64,000 nt of DNA, from positions 5,045,001 through 5,109,000 of the forward strand of contig JAULSR010000001.1 in assembly GCA_030512295.1 (NCBI GenBank), in the 5' to 3' direction. A model generated the notes under the pieces. It was not told the origin of the DNA. It made no database searches and saw nothing but the letters and a program-made list of their open reading frames with translations. This DNA is from Bombardia bombarda. Taxonomy: Eukaryota > Ascomycota > Sordariomycetes > Sordariales > Lasiosphaeriaceae. Of the stretch, positions 33,139-45,165 are shown in pieces. Every line of letters starts with the position of its first letter. The first letter of the stretch is position 1. The position numbers and the translations under genes were made by a program.

Positions 33139-34941
33139 GTATGGTGCTGGATTTATAGGCCGCAGGTGGTGACCATGTGATGGAAGTGTGCGTCAGAATC
33201 GAGCTCCGGTCGTGGGCGACTTAATTTTCAAAAAAGAACAGTACTAGCGCCTGGCTGGGTTTGGTTTGTTCACTTGCTTGTGTGCTGGAGTAAGGACAGG
33301 TGAGCTGATTACAGGCGGAGATCTACTTTCAACTTGGAGGCAGGACTGCAGGTACGAGAAATGAGCCGACGCTGTGCTGGAAAAGTGAGACTGGGGGAAA
33401 TCAGGATTGGTGAATCGTTTAAATAGGACAGAAATTCTGAGAGATTGGTCAGTAGTACTTGTATTCTTGCCCCGGGGCGGTGGTATTTCAAGCGGAACAA
33501 TGGGTTTGTATGAAATGGACGGATAATGAACTTGAAGAATGCGTCAACTCGTCGCCATTGTTGGACCGGCTTGGCAGTCCTGCCTATTGTGCGGGTGGCT
33601 ATTGTGCAGGTAATGATTCAAAGAAAAGAAACAATGGAACCTACCCACTTGCTCACTGAAAGATAATCAGTGGTTACCTTAGGTACTGTCGTGGGAGACT
33701 CGTTGCTCAACCGCCACATCCATCATGGCGAAGGAGGAAGCTCTTCATTGCACAGCTACGCCCGGAAATTGTCGCTCCAATCGAGAGGCAGGAGGACAGT
33801 CGCAGCTGGTTGGATCAGGTGCGGCTGTTTTCTGTCATCTCATCGCAACTTCGTGAAGCAGCGATGATGTCAACTGCCAACTCCTGCAATTCCTTGGCAT
33901 TGTTGTCTGCACCGAGATGCCCGCAAGGTCAAGACTCGGGACGAATTCTGACACAAGATTTTGACCACTCACAGAGCCGCAGAAGCCGAGGGAACCGCAC
34001 TCGGCCCCGACAATTGGTCGATTTGTCTGTACCGCAGTAGTCAGGCGGAGAACAACGTAGAAGGGAAGGAGACAAAGACGACAAAAAATGTCGGCTCGGG
34101 AAGGGAACACCCGCAAACCGAAGGTGCGAATCACCAATCTGCGTGCATTCCGGCCTTGATTCGCCGTCACCGGTCAAAGAAGACAAAGACGAAACACAAG
34201 AGCCTTGTAAGTACCTTTCGAGGCACAGCTGTTAAAGAGGAAATGCCCCCCCCCGGAGAAATTTTGGCTGGAGAATTTAAGGTTCACTAACAGCCAGAAG
34301 CCGCAGAGTACTTTTCATGATTAACAGGTAGCGAAGGAAGGAACGATGCCGCGTTAAGATTGAATCTCATCAGGCAGGCACTATGACGAGGGGGAAATTA
34401 GAGACAGACGAAGAGCGCAATTATATTGGACAAGCTTCCCTCCAGTCCTTGCACCAGCCACCATGGACCAATAACAGATTCTCATGTCAACCAACCGTTC
34501 ACCCTCTCACAGCCCAGGGTATCGCACGCCGGTGCGTAGATCCCTTTTCCGGTACGAAGAACCATAGCCAGTCGAAAGCAGCATGTATGACAATGGTATT
34601 ATCAGACTCAAAGTAAGCCCATCTGGTAACGTAGAATGTAATCCATCGATCTATTTCGCCTATCCCACTCCACCCGCTCTCGCTCCTTCCCCATCCAGTG
34701 CTCCACAGTCCGCCAAAGAAGAAAAAGGACAAAAAAGACGGGAAGTCTACGTATCGACAAGAAAAGAATGAAAGTGACAAAAGCCAGCCAAACAACCACA
34801 AAACCGAATAAACCATTTTCACGCCTAGTTGTTCATGTTATATCGCGCCCAACCCGCCTCCCAGATGACCAACCAGCCGGCCCAGCCACCATGGACGAAG
34901 CACCACATGCAGTACCTACCCACCTACGACCCAAATCAAAA
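33139..34941. other. Intergenic, no gene seen
   Basis: Several unremarkable short frames on both strands. A C9 run lies near 34246-34254 and TACC-rich sequence near 34912-34925. Confidence 0.45.
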
Positions 34942-35760
34942 TCAGATGAACCCGGTCTTCGCCTCCGCCGTCGCATAATCTTTCTCCAGCCGCTCACGCC
35001 CCTGTCGTATCTTCTCCCTCAAAGCCTCCTCCCTCGCGCTCCTCCGTCTATCCGTCTCCTCCATCACCAGCTTGTCGGACTCCCTCTTTTTTCTCACCAA
35101 CCATATGGCGATGAACCAAATCGCAAAGAACAGAGCTATCGCGCCGGCGATGGAGCCAAAGATTGCAGCAACCTTGACTCCCGCGTGCATACCCGTGCCT
35201 GCTTTGGTGGCGGTGCTCGTAGAGGTCGCGCTGCTCTTGGCAGTGCCTGTGCTGGTGTGCGTCGATGAAGTTGATTTTTGGGTGGTGGTGGAGGAGGATG
35301 GTTTATGGGTGGTAGAGGAGGATGATGATGATTTGTGGGTGGAGGAGGAGGAACCAGACATGATAGTTGTCGTATGGGAGACGGTGGCGACGGGCTCGCT
35401 GGGGGTGGGGAGGTCGTCCCAGTTGGTAATAGTGCCCGTCATTGTTATTGTTGGCTTTGGCTTGGTGCTCGTGCTGCTGCTGCCGCCAGCATGGGTAGTT
35501 ATTGCGCTGGACTGGACAGAATATGGCGCAGAAGTCGCAGGTACCGGTGGAGGGGCGGGTGCTGGGGCCGACGGTGCTGGAGCCGACGGTGCTGGGGCGC
35601 TCTGTATTATTGTAGTCGCGACTACTGTCTTAATCGATGTGAAGGTTACCAGACTGCGCGGCTTGAAGGTTGGGTGGCAAAGGATCGGGACCGGTGGAGG
35701 TGGAGGCCCAGCAATGAGGGAGTTGCAGTTGTCTGTCGGTTCCTCCGTCCATGTCGCCAT
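34942..35760 (-). CDS. Ser/Thr-rich single-pass surface protein (Mid2/Wsc-like architecture)
   Basis: 272 residues from the ATG at 35760-35758. The frame is open upstream but without another ATG, so a short 5' exon carrying a signal peptide may be missing from this model. Order: a Cys-containing head (TDNCNSLIAGPPPPP, ILCHP), a Pro/Ala repeat (APAPSAPAP), a long Ser/Thr-rich mucin-like region (about residues 85-190) and one transmembrane span (about 198-222, VAAIFGSIAGAIALFFAIWFIAIWLV). A charged cytosolic tail of about 50 residues follows (RKKRESDK..., Arg/Glu-rich helix). This plan is shared by fungal cell-wall stress sensors and other O-mannosylated surface proteins. No WSC cysteine domain is visible, so the sensor role is only suggested. 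Confidence 0.6.
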   Translation of the reverse strand: MATWTEEPTDNCNSLIAGPPPPPVPILCHPTFKPRSLVTFTSIKTVVATTIIQSAPAPSAPAPSAPAPAPPPVPATSAPYSVQSSAITTHAGGSSSTSTKPKPTITMTGTITNWDDLPTPSEPVATVSHTTTIMSGSSSSTHKSSSSSSTTHKPSSSTTTQKSTSSTHTSTGTAKSSATSTSTATKAGTGMHAGVKVAAIFGSIAGAIALFFAIWFIAIWLVRKKRESDKLVMEETDRRRSAREEALREKIRQGRERLEKDYATAEAKTGFI

Positions 35761-36853
35761 CGGTTGTGGTGGCCTTTGCTCTGGAGGATCAGTGAATCCG
35801 GCCCGTATTGTACTCGACGTCTTGCTAGCATGCGATTTCTGGTCCTTGACGCTCGATGTGTCTGTCGGCGACACCAAAATGGATGGGGTGGTGCAGGAGT
35901 CGGTTCTGTGAGGGTGGCACGAATGGACCGGGCCCCGAATGCCGGTTTGTACCCAAACAGATGCATCACTATGATAATGAGAGGCTGATGGGAGAAAATT
36001 CAATGCCGAGTTTGGCTATTGCGGTGTCGCCGGGGATTTTCTGTGGCCGCGATACATTACTAAAGAAAGAGAAGCCGGAAAGAGAAGCCGGAAAGAGCGA
36101 CGCCGGGTCGACGCAAGATGGGCAAGTTGAGGAGTGTGTTGGCAGTTCCTAGGTGATATACAATCGCCGTTTGTTAGTGATGTAGTACACGCACGATTGG
36201 AATGACAGAAAAGAGTTGGTACGGCTATGGAAGAAGAGAAAGAGATATACATATCCGCCAAGCTGTTCGGGTGTGAATGCCAGCAGAGGGGTCATATCCC
36301 CCAAAAATCAAAAGCGAGACTCATTGCTGTGGAGTCCTAGACGCCCATGTCGAGATTAGATGAAAGGCCGTGATGGTGCCTCACCAGCATCAGACATAAG
36401 GGCAGGATAGGCACAGCGTGTGTGCAATGGGGTTCCACATCTTGTGTTAAATGTTGGGAGAGGAGTATATAGACCAAGCGTAGTCATAACAAATGAATAG
36501 AATGTCAAAAAGGTAAGTCGATACTATAACAGATTCAATGTTCAACAATGACACGCTCAGTCATAGAATACCACCTTTCCCCCATTTTTACGTCATAAGA
36601 CAAATATCAATCAACACTGCAAGTCAACAATCACCCGTTAACAAACATCACAAAATCATGATATTGAACGATCAGTGCGACTATAAGTAGACAATTGAGG
36701 TTTTCATTCTAGGATTTCGTTCACCGGGACTGTGAAAGGTGAACCTGATGTGTCAAAAGTCCCTTTGCGGACTTTGTGGTGGCGGCTCTGAGAGACCCAC
36801 TAATCTTCCACACGCCATCTGAACCATAAAATCAAGCCCCCAAACATGTCTGA
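35761..36853. other. Intergenic between the surface-protein gene and tRNA-His
   Basis: No gene supported. It may contain an unseen 5' exon of the surface-protein gene. A 13-bp direct repeat (AGAGAAGCCGGAA, twice) lies near 36068-36093. Confidence 0.45.
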
Positions 36854-36940
36854 GGGTGACTAGTCTAGTGGTCAGGACGGTTCGTTGTGGCTTAAACCCC
36901 TCAATCCGAACAAACCCCGGTTCGATTCCGGGGTCGCCCA
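36854..36940 (+). tRNA. tRNA-His (anticodon GTG) with a 15-nt intron
   Basis: All arms close. Acceptor GGGTGAC pairs with GTCGCCC (one G-T) and the discriminator is A. The D stem is GTCT/GGAC. The anticodon stem is GTTCG/CGAAC, with loop TT-GTG-G...C interrupted by 15 nt at the canonical position after base 37. The T stem is CCCGG/CCGGG with loop TTCGATT. The TTCGTTGTGGC core matches eukaryotic tRNA-His. A T-rich stretch (poly-T near 36943-36955) follows as a Pol III terminator. A tRNAscan-type fold would confirm the intron call. Confidence 0.85.
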
Positions 36941-37944
36941 TAATTTTTGACTTTTTTGCTACTCTTTTTCGAGCAGCATCGATTTTCTTCCTCTGTCCCC
37001 CCAAGATAGTTCGATTTCAGCTACAAGATAACATCTCACCAACTTGTTAGCTTTCGTCAGTTGTAGTACTCTATTTGTAATAATAGCTTAACTTAATTAA
37101 CTGAAATTTCACTTCACCTCTTTCCGTGAAGTTCATAAGCTGATAAGTATCCCTTCCCTATGTTTAGGTCAAGAGAAGCATTTAAACAGTCTTTGTGCAT
37201 GTGATCGATTATCTGTGAACGCACAACTCCTTTTAGTATTCCGTGAAATTAGAGTAACACTAATTAACAGAGGATAGATGCCACTTACAGGTGCCTGATG
37301 CGACTTGGTGATAGTGATATTATGCGTAGCTCAACTTCCTCAATCAGCGGTTCACCGAGCATGGGTGGGAGGAGACTTGCGCCACGCAGCTATTTTTGTT
37401 GATATGAAAACACCGCGTATTAACCCGGTTGAACTTGGATGTTGTGCGGCCACCACAAAAACAAAAACAAACAAACACAGACAAATAAACAAGGCTGTCA
37501 ATGAAACCGAACGTATGGCAGGGGCATTGGCCCATGGCGGTAAAAGGCTGGCTTGGCAGCCCTGTTAGGTCGATAGCTCTTACATGTTTGCAACCACTGC
37601 ATCAGCCGGCTAGTATTTGATTTGTCTGCAGTGAACACCCTTAAGCCTTAACACGCCGCAAGTGCTTTATATTTCTGTTCCCCGCGGCACTTTTTTTCCT
37701 GGCAAAGTATCAACCACGCCCCAAAGCGAGAACACTAGTACATCGAAACAAAACACCTGAGATCCTTGGTATATACTCTCACAACAAGAACATCAGTGTC
37801 ATCCGGACAGATCAGGACTCGATCACACAAATACCATCTTTGAACTCCTTGGTACGCTGACTAAACCTAGCCCAGCTGATCTCAACATCTAGATGCACAG
37901 CTACTAACAGACCATCAGCAGAAGTATCTCAAGCCCAAGCCACC
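36941..37944. other. Intergenic, no gene seen
   Basis: AT-rich, without clear frames. A possible branch and acceptor (TACTAAC followed by CAGCAG, about 37901-37922) precedes the small frame at 37945 and hints at a lost or unseen upstream exon. Confidence 0.4.
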
Positions 37945-38229
37945 ATGTATTCCTACATCAACCAGAATGGACAAAGGACTCTTGAAGAACATATAGAGCA
38001 ATTCGACATCTTGATTTTTGCCCTTCAAAGGGCCGAGCCATTCCGCTATGACGCCAAAGGCCAAGCAAAGTTTGAGTGCGCCAAGTGGCGGGCTATGGAA
38101 TCCCTGAAGGAGTGGGAGTTGCGGTATGAGGAATATAAGGAATAGTATTCTGAATCATCGCAGTTATGTCTGGACAGAATGTACAAGGAGACGGAGGGAA
38201 TCTATCGAGAAGTGGACGAAAAAGTATGA
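37945..38229 (+). pseudogene. Small charged ORF broken by one in-frame TAG
   Basis: Unrecognised. An ATG in strong context (gccaccATGt) opens a 66-residue, highly charged, probably helical peptide (LEEHIEQFDILIF, MESLKEWELRYEEYKE) ending at TAG 38143-38145. Beyond the stop the same frame stays open for 27 more codons with similar helical, charged character (LDRMYKETEGIYREVDEK) to TGA at 38227-38229. This continuity suggests a nonsense mutation in a short gene or an exon relic. The start context and the splice-acceptor-like sequence upstream support a former gene. A chance ORF is still possible. Confidence 0.35.
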
Positions 38230-38456
38230 ATCGGGAAAGCCAGGGGCGGCAGAGTGAGCGAGTTTGTGTGGATTCATAAACGTTTAAACCACTTTATAGC
38301 AATATTCACTCACTGTAGGCTTTGATAAAAACATGACTTGAATCATTACCATATTTGTCCAACTATACCCAAAACCTGCCTATGTTGCTGGCGGAGAGTG
38401 GGGTCTACATCTCTATGGACCCAGTTTCCAGCCATATCTAATATCTAAAAGTCAAT

Positions 38457-38530
38457 GGTCCGATGGTGTAGTTGGTTATCACGTCAGTCTAACACACTGA
38501 AGGTCTCCGGTTCAAGCCCGGGTCAGATCA
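38457..38530 (+). tRNA. tRNA-Val (anticodon AAC)
   Basis: The cloverleaf closes. The D arm contains GTGTAGTTGGTTATCAC, the anticodon stem is TCAGT/ACTGA with loop CT-AAC-AC, the variable loop is AGGTC, and the T stem is TCCGG/CCGGG with loop TTCAAGC. The acceptor GGTCCGA/TCAGATC has one C-A mismatch at pair 5-68 and one G-T, and the discriminator is A. No intron. The mismatch may mean a weakened copy, but all other positions look functional. Confidence 0.85.
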
Positions 38531-39344
38531 TGCGATTATATTTTGCCATCGCGGTTGGCCTTGATTTTGCTTGCGGGTATATTGAATGGTATGTATTGAT
38601 GGACTTTGGCCACGTACAATACAGATAAGCCAGACACAACCTGATAGTAATGGCATAATCGATCTGTGCATGTAGGACGAATATGTACGGTAATGATAGT
38701 AGATGCCATTTGTCTACTAGTATTCCTTTTAACTATTTGCTTAGCACCACGATTTGTCTACACAGACATGACTAGAAGTCAGGGTTCAATGTAAAGTTGC
38801 AAGGCCGCATCAACTAACTCATTCATTCTATAATTGGCGCCTTTGCAATAATGACCGATTCTCTTAGCATGAGTAGCAACATCGCACAAGCTGCCAACCA
38901 CAATACCTCAAGAGTTTACATTGCAAAACACCTTAATTAAGACGAATACATGTAGAGATAATCATAAACAAGCTCGCTGTCTATACTCCTGTCAATCTGC
39001 CATGCGGAGTAAGCAGCCTTAGAGAGGATAATCGATCAAAGCCTCGAAACAATGAATCAATCATTCTATCTGTCTAAAACAAGATGCTTATGTATGTTGT
39101 CGCTAGAAACAGGGATCTAAACTTCAATAAGGACCAATTAAAACACTAGAAACAAACAAAGAAACATAATAACAAGCTCCCTTCAACAAAGTTTTCCGCT
39201 GGAGCGACGATGGCTATCTGAATGACCATAACCCTGACCAAAATATAAAACATAACATATATACACAACGCAATGAAAACCAAAATTCTCTCCTCCCATA
39301 TTACAGAGAACAAATTCTCCAAAGGGACACCCCGATCTGCCTAC
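38531..39344. other. Intergenic, 3' flank of the ABCC gene
   Basis: AT-rich, with no supported gene. It holds the 3' flank of the minus-strand transporter. Confidence 0.5.
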
Positions 39345-42300
39345 TCAGACTGAAGGCGTCGTTTTTGTCGTGCCAGCCTCTGTTGTTGCTTCGGCTGTCT
39401 CTGTCACCACCGACTCTACCGCAACACCCGCAATCTCCTCCTCATCATCCACATCAACCAGCTGCTTGCTCTTGAACGCCTTCTTGGCAATCTTTGCTAA
39501 ATGATCAAAGTCGCCGCTCGTCTCACACATGGCCCTGAAGCTTCCCCCAGTCTTCTTGATCAGCTCCCAGGGGTGTCCATACTCGACAATCTCGCCCTTG
39601 TCCAACACCAGCACCTTGTCATAATCCGCGATTGTCTGCAAGCGATGCGCAATCGTGATGATCGTGCTCGTCAGCTCGCGAATCGTCTCTTGGATCGCCG
39701 TATCCGTAGCGTAATCGATCGACGCTGTAGCCTCGTCCATCACCAACAGATTCGGCTTCTTGAGCATTGCGCGAGCAAGGCACAATAGCTGCCGCTGTCC
39801 CTGCGAAAGATTGCTTCCCGACTCTGTGACGGGAGACGAGAGGTCCAAGAATACGTTCTTGTTGGTAGCAGTAGGCGGACGGGATGGCTCTTGTGCGTCG
39901 TCCGTCACAATCGTCGGTGGTTGAGGAGGGAGCGGGATGTTGTTCGAGTTGGGCGTGACCTCATCAGCAGTGATAAGGTGGACCCTGCGCAGCGCCGCGA
40001 AGATGTCTTCATCCGTATAAAGATTGAATGGGTCGAGGTTATTTCGAATCGTGCCCATGAACAACGTCGGCTCCTGCGGCACAATTGTAATGGCCTCGCG
40101 CAGATCCCTTAGCCCAATCAACCCAATATCAATATCATCCAGCAAGATCTTGCCTTCGTCCGCCTCCAAAGCCCGGAAGATTGCTAGTGCAAGAGAGCTC
40201 TTGCCCGCCCCCGTCCTGCCCACAATACCAACCTTCTCCTGTGCCCCAATCTTGAAGCTAAGATTCTTCAGCACAGGGTCCAGCTCCTTGCGGTACCTGG
40301 TCGTGTAATTGATAAACTCAACCGAGCCCTTGGACGGCCAGTTCGCGGGGGCCGGTTATCCTCCACAATCGCGGCTGCTTCCTGCTCCACATCCAGGTAC
40401 TCCTTGATACGCTCGACCGAGTTCATGTTCTGCTCATTCATTGCATACAGACGGACTAGCCACAGCATATTGTCGGCAAATCCAATCGCATAACTTAACG
40501 AGATACCAGCTGAACCCGGGTCAATTTTGCCGAGGCTGACAATAACAAACACTCCAGCAGTAAAGGCGACCAGGTCTCCTAGAAGATCCGTCCGGAATGC
40601 GAGCCATCTGTTAGCGGCCCACAAGAAAATGAAGGGTCGCAGTTGGGTATTGATCCTTGTTAAGTTGTCCCGGACAAATCTCCTCTCATCGCTGTACGCC
40701 CGAATGGTAGTAACACCGCTCAGAGTCTCGCCAAACTGCTGGAAGAGCGGGCTGCGTTGGATCGACTCCAGCCGGTTCAGATCCCGCGAGGCGTGCAGAT
40801 AAAACTGTCCCAAGAAGACGTAAGCAGCAGTAATGAATACACCCGCAATCAGGAATCCAGGCGTAATATAAGCGATAAGCACAACAGTGACGATGATGCC
40901 CAGACCGCAACTCATGACGCCGATGGCGACAGGGGCCACTTCCTGGTCGACAGCCTCCAAATCTTTGCTGAATCGGTTCATAATCTGTCCCAATGGCTTG
41001 ACATCAAAGAACTTGAATCGCGCGCCAGAGACAGCACTCATCAGACGATTATGGAGCTTCCATGAAGCCGTAAGCGACCCAAAGAAGATCCACAAATCTC
41101 TGGTCAGAGCCGCAAGTGCACCAGCTAGGCCGATCATAGCCAAGCCAACCAAGTAATATGTAGCGTTAACCTCAGGAGCCGTCTTAATCGTAGTGGGAAA
41201 AGCAGACGTCTCGTTGGTGTTTCCGTAGTTGGCAACTGCCGCGAAGTAAGTTGGCGAAAAGGACTGGGCAGCATAGCTTTGCGAGTTCATGTTAAACTCA
41301 ACACCCTTGACCTCCTCAGTGGCATATTGATTGGCCCACTCCTTGATCCAGATGCTGGAGGCAACTCCGCTGAGCTGCTGAGCCCCAAAGACAAAGAAGG
41401 CAACGATCCAGAACCACCATGAGCCCATGGATCCCAAGTAAAGCTTCATAACAGGCCACTTGACCGAGCCAATAGCCTTGGTCTCTTCCATTGCATTTTG
41501 CTTCTTGGACTCCTTTTTGACGGTCTGAGCCTTGGTCTGCTGGTCGCTGCCATCCGCCTCGTTGATAAGAGTATTGCCGCTTTCCTCTCCGATGCTGGAG
41601 GGAACACGCGAGGGGACGCGAGATACATGACCAGAGCCGGGCTTAGACTTAGGAAGAACATCGTCGCCGAGTTTGCCAGAGGCGATGACTTCCTGGGTAG
41701 GACCCTGGGTCGCCACTCGCCCATTGTTCAGCATGACAACGTAGTCTGAGGAGGGTACGCACAGCGGGATGTTGTGCGATACTAGAATGCATGTCCGATA
41801 GCGCATCATGGGACCCATGATACAGTTGTTGAAAATCCACTGGGCGGTGTGAGAGTCGACAGCGCTGAGACAATCGTCGAGCAGCAAATGCTTAGAGTTC
41901 GAGTAGATTGCGCGAGCGAGCGAAATGCGCTGCTTCTGTCCACCGGAAAGCGTGATGCCCTTTTCGCCCACAAGGGTCTCGTCTCCATTATCAAGGATCT
42001 CCAAGTCACGTTCCAAAGCGCAAGCAACAATGACGTCCTTGTATCTCTGCTCCTCAAAAGGCGCGGAGAACAGAATGTTGTCCTTGATGCTCGCGTTGAC
42101 AAGCCATGCCTGCTGGGCGACGTAGGCACACGTCTCAGCGAGTCCAGTCTCGGGATCTGGGCGGACCTCCTCACGGCTACGGCCACCGGGGAGGAAGACT
42201 CGGCCCTTCATGATTGTCATCTCGCCGAGTAGGGCCATGAGCATTGATGTCTTACCGGATCCTGTCGGACCAGTAATGACGTTCAGCTTTCCAATCTTGA

Positions 42301-44643
42301 AGTCAACATCGAGGTCAAGTAGGCGGAAAGCCATGCTTCCATCCTCAGTAGTCGTTGTCTTGCTACCCCAGATGAAAGTGGCATCTCTGAAACCAATGAC
42401 TCGCTGACCAGTCTCGTCGATATTTTCTCTGCCAAGCTGCTCGAATTTCTCCGTCTCTTCTTCAGACAGGAACTCCTGAATACGGTCAATAGACACCTTG
42501 GACTCCTGAACGTGAGCAATCATGTCGCCAAGCTGATCCAGGGGGTATCGGAGAAGCATGAAGAGTGAAATGGCAGTGAAAGCAACCGAAGGATAAAGCG
42601 GCTTCTTCTCAATGATTGTGTAGACGAAGAATGAGAAGAAGGTGATCAAAATGGGTACAGTGTTCCAGACCGCCACGGCGGCAGCCCAGAGCATGAACCT
42701 TCTTCGCAAAGCTGCAAGTTCGGCCTTTCTCTTCTCGTCGACGATGGTGGCATAGCGGTGCTCCCAGGCGAAATACTTGATGATTCTAATGTTCTGCAGA
42801 ATCTCATTCGTCGTGTGGATGCGCTTGTCAGTTGCCGCCATAATGGTCTTCTGAGTCGAGTTAAAGCCCCTCGCAAACATAATATTCACAGGAAGCAAAA
42901 GACACATGATAATGAATCCGGGGATAGCGCTCTTTCCCATGACCTGGTAAAGCAGAATGATCGACACGGTAAGCTGCGTAGGTGCTGATGCAACAAGGAA
43001 ATGCAGGTACGAGGTCACTTCGGATACCTTGAAACTGTCGACGGACATCAGGTTGATGATGGTTCCCATATTCGCCTGCTCGTCGTCGTCGCCAGTCTTA
43101 GCCTTGTCCTTTGTCGTATTTGCGGTTCCATTGGCTATCGCTGGGTCGTCCTTCTTGTTCTTCTTTCCAAGTCCAACCGCCCGTTTGATCTTGCCCAAGA
43201 AGCCCTTGGAAGCAGCATCAGCATCAGCCGCATCTTTCTTAGCACCAAGAACCGTATCTTTCCCAGCCGCAGCCTTTCTCCGCAAGGCCTTGGCATAGAT
43301 TTCTCCAACCAGAATAGCGCGGAGATTGATGCAGATCTTGCGTCCAATCCAAAGCGCCTGGGCATCTCCGACCGATCGAATGATATCGACGATAGGAAGC
43401 AAAATGACATACAGCCAGAGCACGTTTCGGGGGGCGATTGAAGGATCCTCAACGTATTCCAGGATCGCCTTGAGCAGGAGAGTGGGCAAGAAGGTGAAGA
43501 TGCCGCTCATGACAGCCCAGGCAGCCTGCACGATGAGCATGCCTTTAAAGTATTTCACCAGATGAAAAGACAGAGACGTGGTTTTCTTGAAATGGCGATA
43601 GTTGGCCAAGACAGCAGCGGCCTTGTCGCGAGGGAGCAAGTTCCAGACCCTTGTGAGATCTAGAGGCTCCTTCCAGCCGGCCCACAGAACAGAGTCGACC
43701 CAGGCAAAGGTGAAGTGAGAAAATAAGGAGGCCAAGTTCTCTCGCGAGGGCTCAATGCCTTCCTCCCACTCCAGCACAACCACCTTGTTTCCCTTGCGAG
43801 TCAACATGGCCACAGAGAAGAGGAGCGTGTTCAAGGCGAACTCGACGATGATCAAAATCTGGGTGAGCTGCGAGCTGGGGTGCACCAGAACAGATCGGAA
43901 AATGACGGTGGTGAATAGCCACTGGACGCTGTAGATGGCGGCTGTGTGGTTCCATATCTGCGGCACGCGCCACTGGCTGTTGCCCAAGAAAAGCCGGAGT
44001 GAAACGAGAATCAAGAGGTAAACCCAGACTGTCAGGCCAACGATGGCCGAGATTGTTCCGCGATCCTTGCCAAAGGCACCAGTTGTCAATGCGACGGCAT
44101 TGACGCCGACAAGGGCCGCGATAGCGAGCTCCTCGATAACAACCGAAAGCGTCTGTCCGGGAGGGGCGTCAGCCTGCTTGATCGAGCCGTGAGTGGCGGT
44201 CTTGGCGAGAGCGAGGCGGCCACCATTAATGGCGAGGTCTTCGTCGTCCTCTTCGCTTTCGCTGACGAGTTCCTCCTGTTCGGGCAGGTCGGTGTGGGCG
44301 TGCGACGAGATGGGGGCGCCCTCATTATTTGCGACGCGTTGGTAGCCATTGTCCTGTTTTTGATTGCGTGTGGCTGCACGCAGGATGTTGCCGATGAACA
44401 GCTGGAGAAAGGATAGGCCTATTACAATCAATGGCAAGAGAATCTTGAGATAGCTGTTGTTCAGAGGGGCAATAGTTGTTAGCTGGTCGCACCCTGAGAT
44501 TGGGATGTTGGGGGGTTGCAGATCAAAAGAGCTCTTGAAAAGCTGGCTGACAGAGGGGCAAAGGGGAGCACATACTCTTGCTGGAAACAGTGCGAGAAGT
44601 CATCCGTCTGCCATATCGGCCATGAGCACGAGGCGAAGCTCAT
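39345..44643 (-). CDS. ABCC-type full-length ABC transporter (Ybt1/Bpt1/MRP-like), with an internal frameshift
   Basis: Probably a vacuolar-membrane pump for anionic or conjugated compounds. Exon 1 is 44643-44576 (starts MSFASCSWPIW), the intron is 44575-44454 (GTATGT donor, CTAAC branch) and exon 2 runs to 39345. Order: N-terminal TMD0 spans, first six-helix domain, NBD1 (Walker A GPTGSGKTS, signature LSGGQKQR, Walker B LLLDDCLSAVD with Asp in place of the catalytic Glu, normal for ABCC NBD1), second membrane domain, NBD2 (Walker A GRTGAGKSS, signature LSQGQRQ, Walker B LLVMDEATASID). The frame breaks at a run of five G (40347-40351, plus strand). One base appears missing, just before the SVEFINYTTRYR segment that begins NBD2. 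As read, the protein stops early and loses NBD2. Both halves are otherwise perfectly conserved, so the break is either very recent or a sequencing error. Confidence 0.9.
40347..40351 (-). other. Frameshift point in the ABCC gene (G5 run, one base short)
   Basis: Upstream, the frame reads VEDNRPP in one phase. Downstream, NWPSKGSVEF continues in another. One extra base in the G5/C5 homopolymer would join them without changing any other residue. In the upstream frame translation runs into 20-odd unrelated residues and stops. No plausible intron borders lie here. Confidence 0.85.
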
Positions 44644-45132
44644 GATGCCGATGATGGTGGTGACAGTTTACAGATGGTGATGGTTGTGGCGCACGGCACA
44701 CAAGGAATAAATGGGCGAGTCGCAAGTCGGCGTCTTTCTGTCCGTCCACGTCCGGATGCGTGGGGGGACGGGACTGAATTGGGGGATCGGATGGAAGGAG
44801 GATTAAGGCAATAACGCAATAACGCAATGCGTCTCGGCACGGCACTGTGAGACGTGACGGGGACAGAACTGCCTGGACAAGGTCTCACGACGTTGAATAG
44901 CAGTGGCGCGGTAAGAGGGCCACTTCCTCTTCTACCAAAAAACGAAAAACCAAACAAACCCAATTTGTGGCGAAATGATGAGAGAAAAGAAAGAATTCTT
45001 TTTTTTCTCGCCGGAGGAGATTCTCGGCACACGGCGGAGATGGGTTTAACAGCACTGACTCCTACGCTCCTGCCTGCTAGACTAGGTTGTTGAAAGGTGG
45101 GTGTCCCTTGAATTGCTCCTGCCTCTGGCCTG

Positions 45133-45165
45133 GGATGTTAGCAGGATGTTAGCAGGATGTTAGCA
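45133..45165 (+). repeat. Three tandem copies of an 11-bp unit
   Basis: GGATGTTAGCA is repeated three times without mismatch, about 500 bp upstream of the ABCC start codon. Confidence 0.9.

Noticed and set aside
35072..35911. 279-codon plus-strand frame over the Ser/Thr-rich surface protein
   Set aside because: The Val/Glu-rich shadow of Ser/Thr/Pro codons on the other strand.
40300..40400. An intron as the cause of the ABCC frame change
   Set aside because: No fungal-type donor (GTATGT, GTAAGT and similar) and acceptor pair in phase was found, and both frames encode conserved residues right up to the G5 run.
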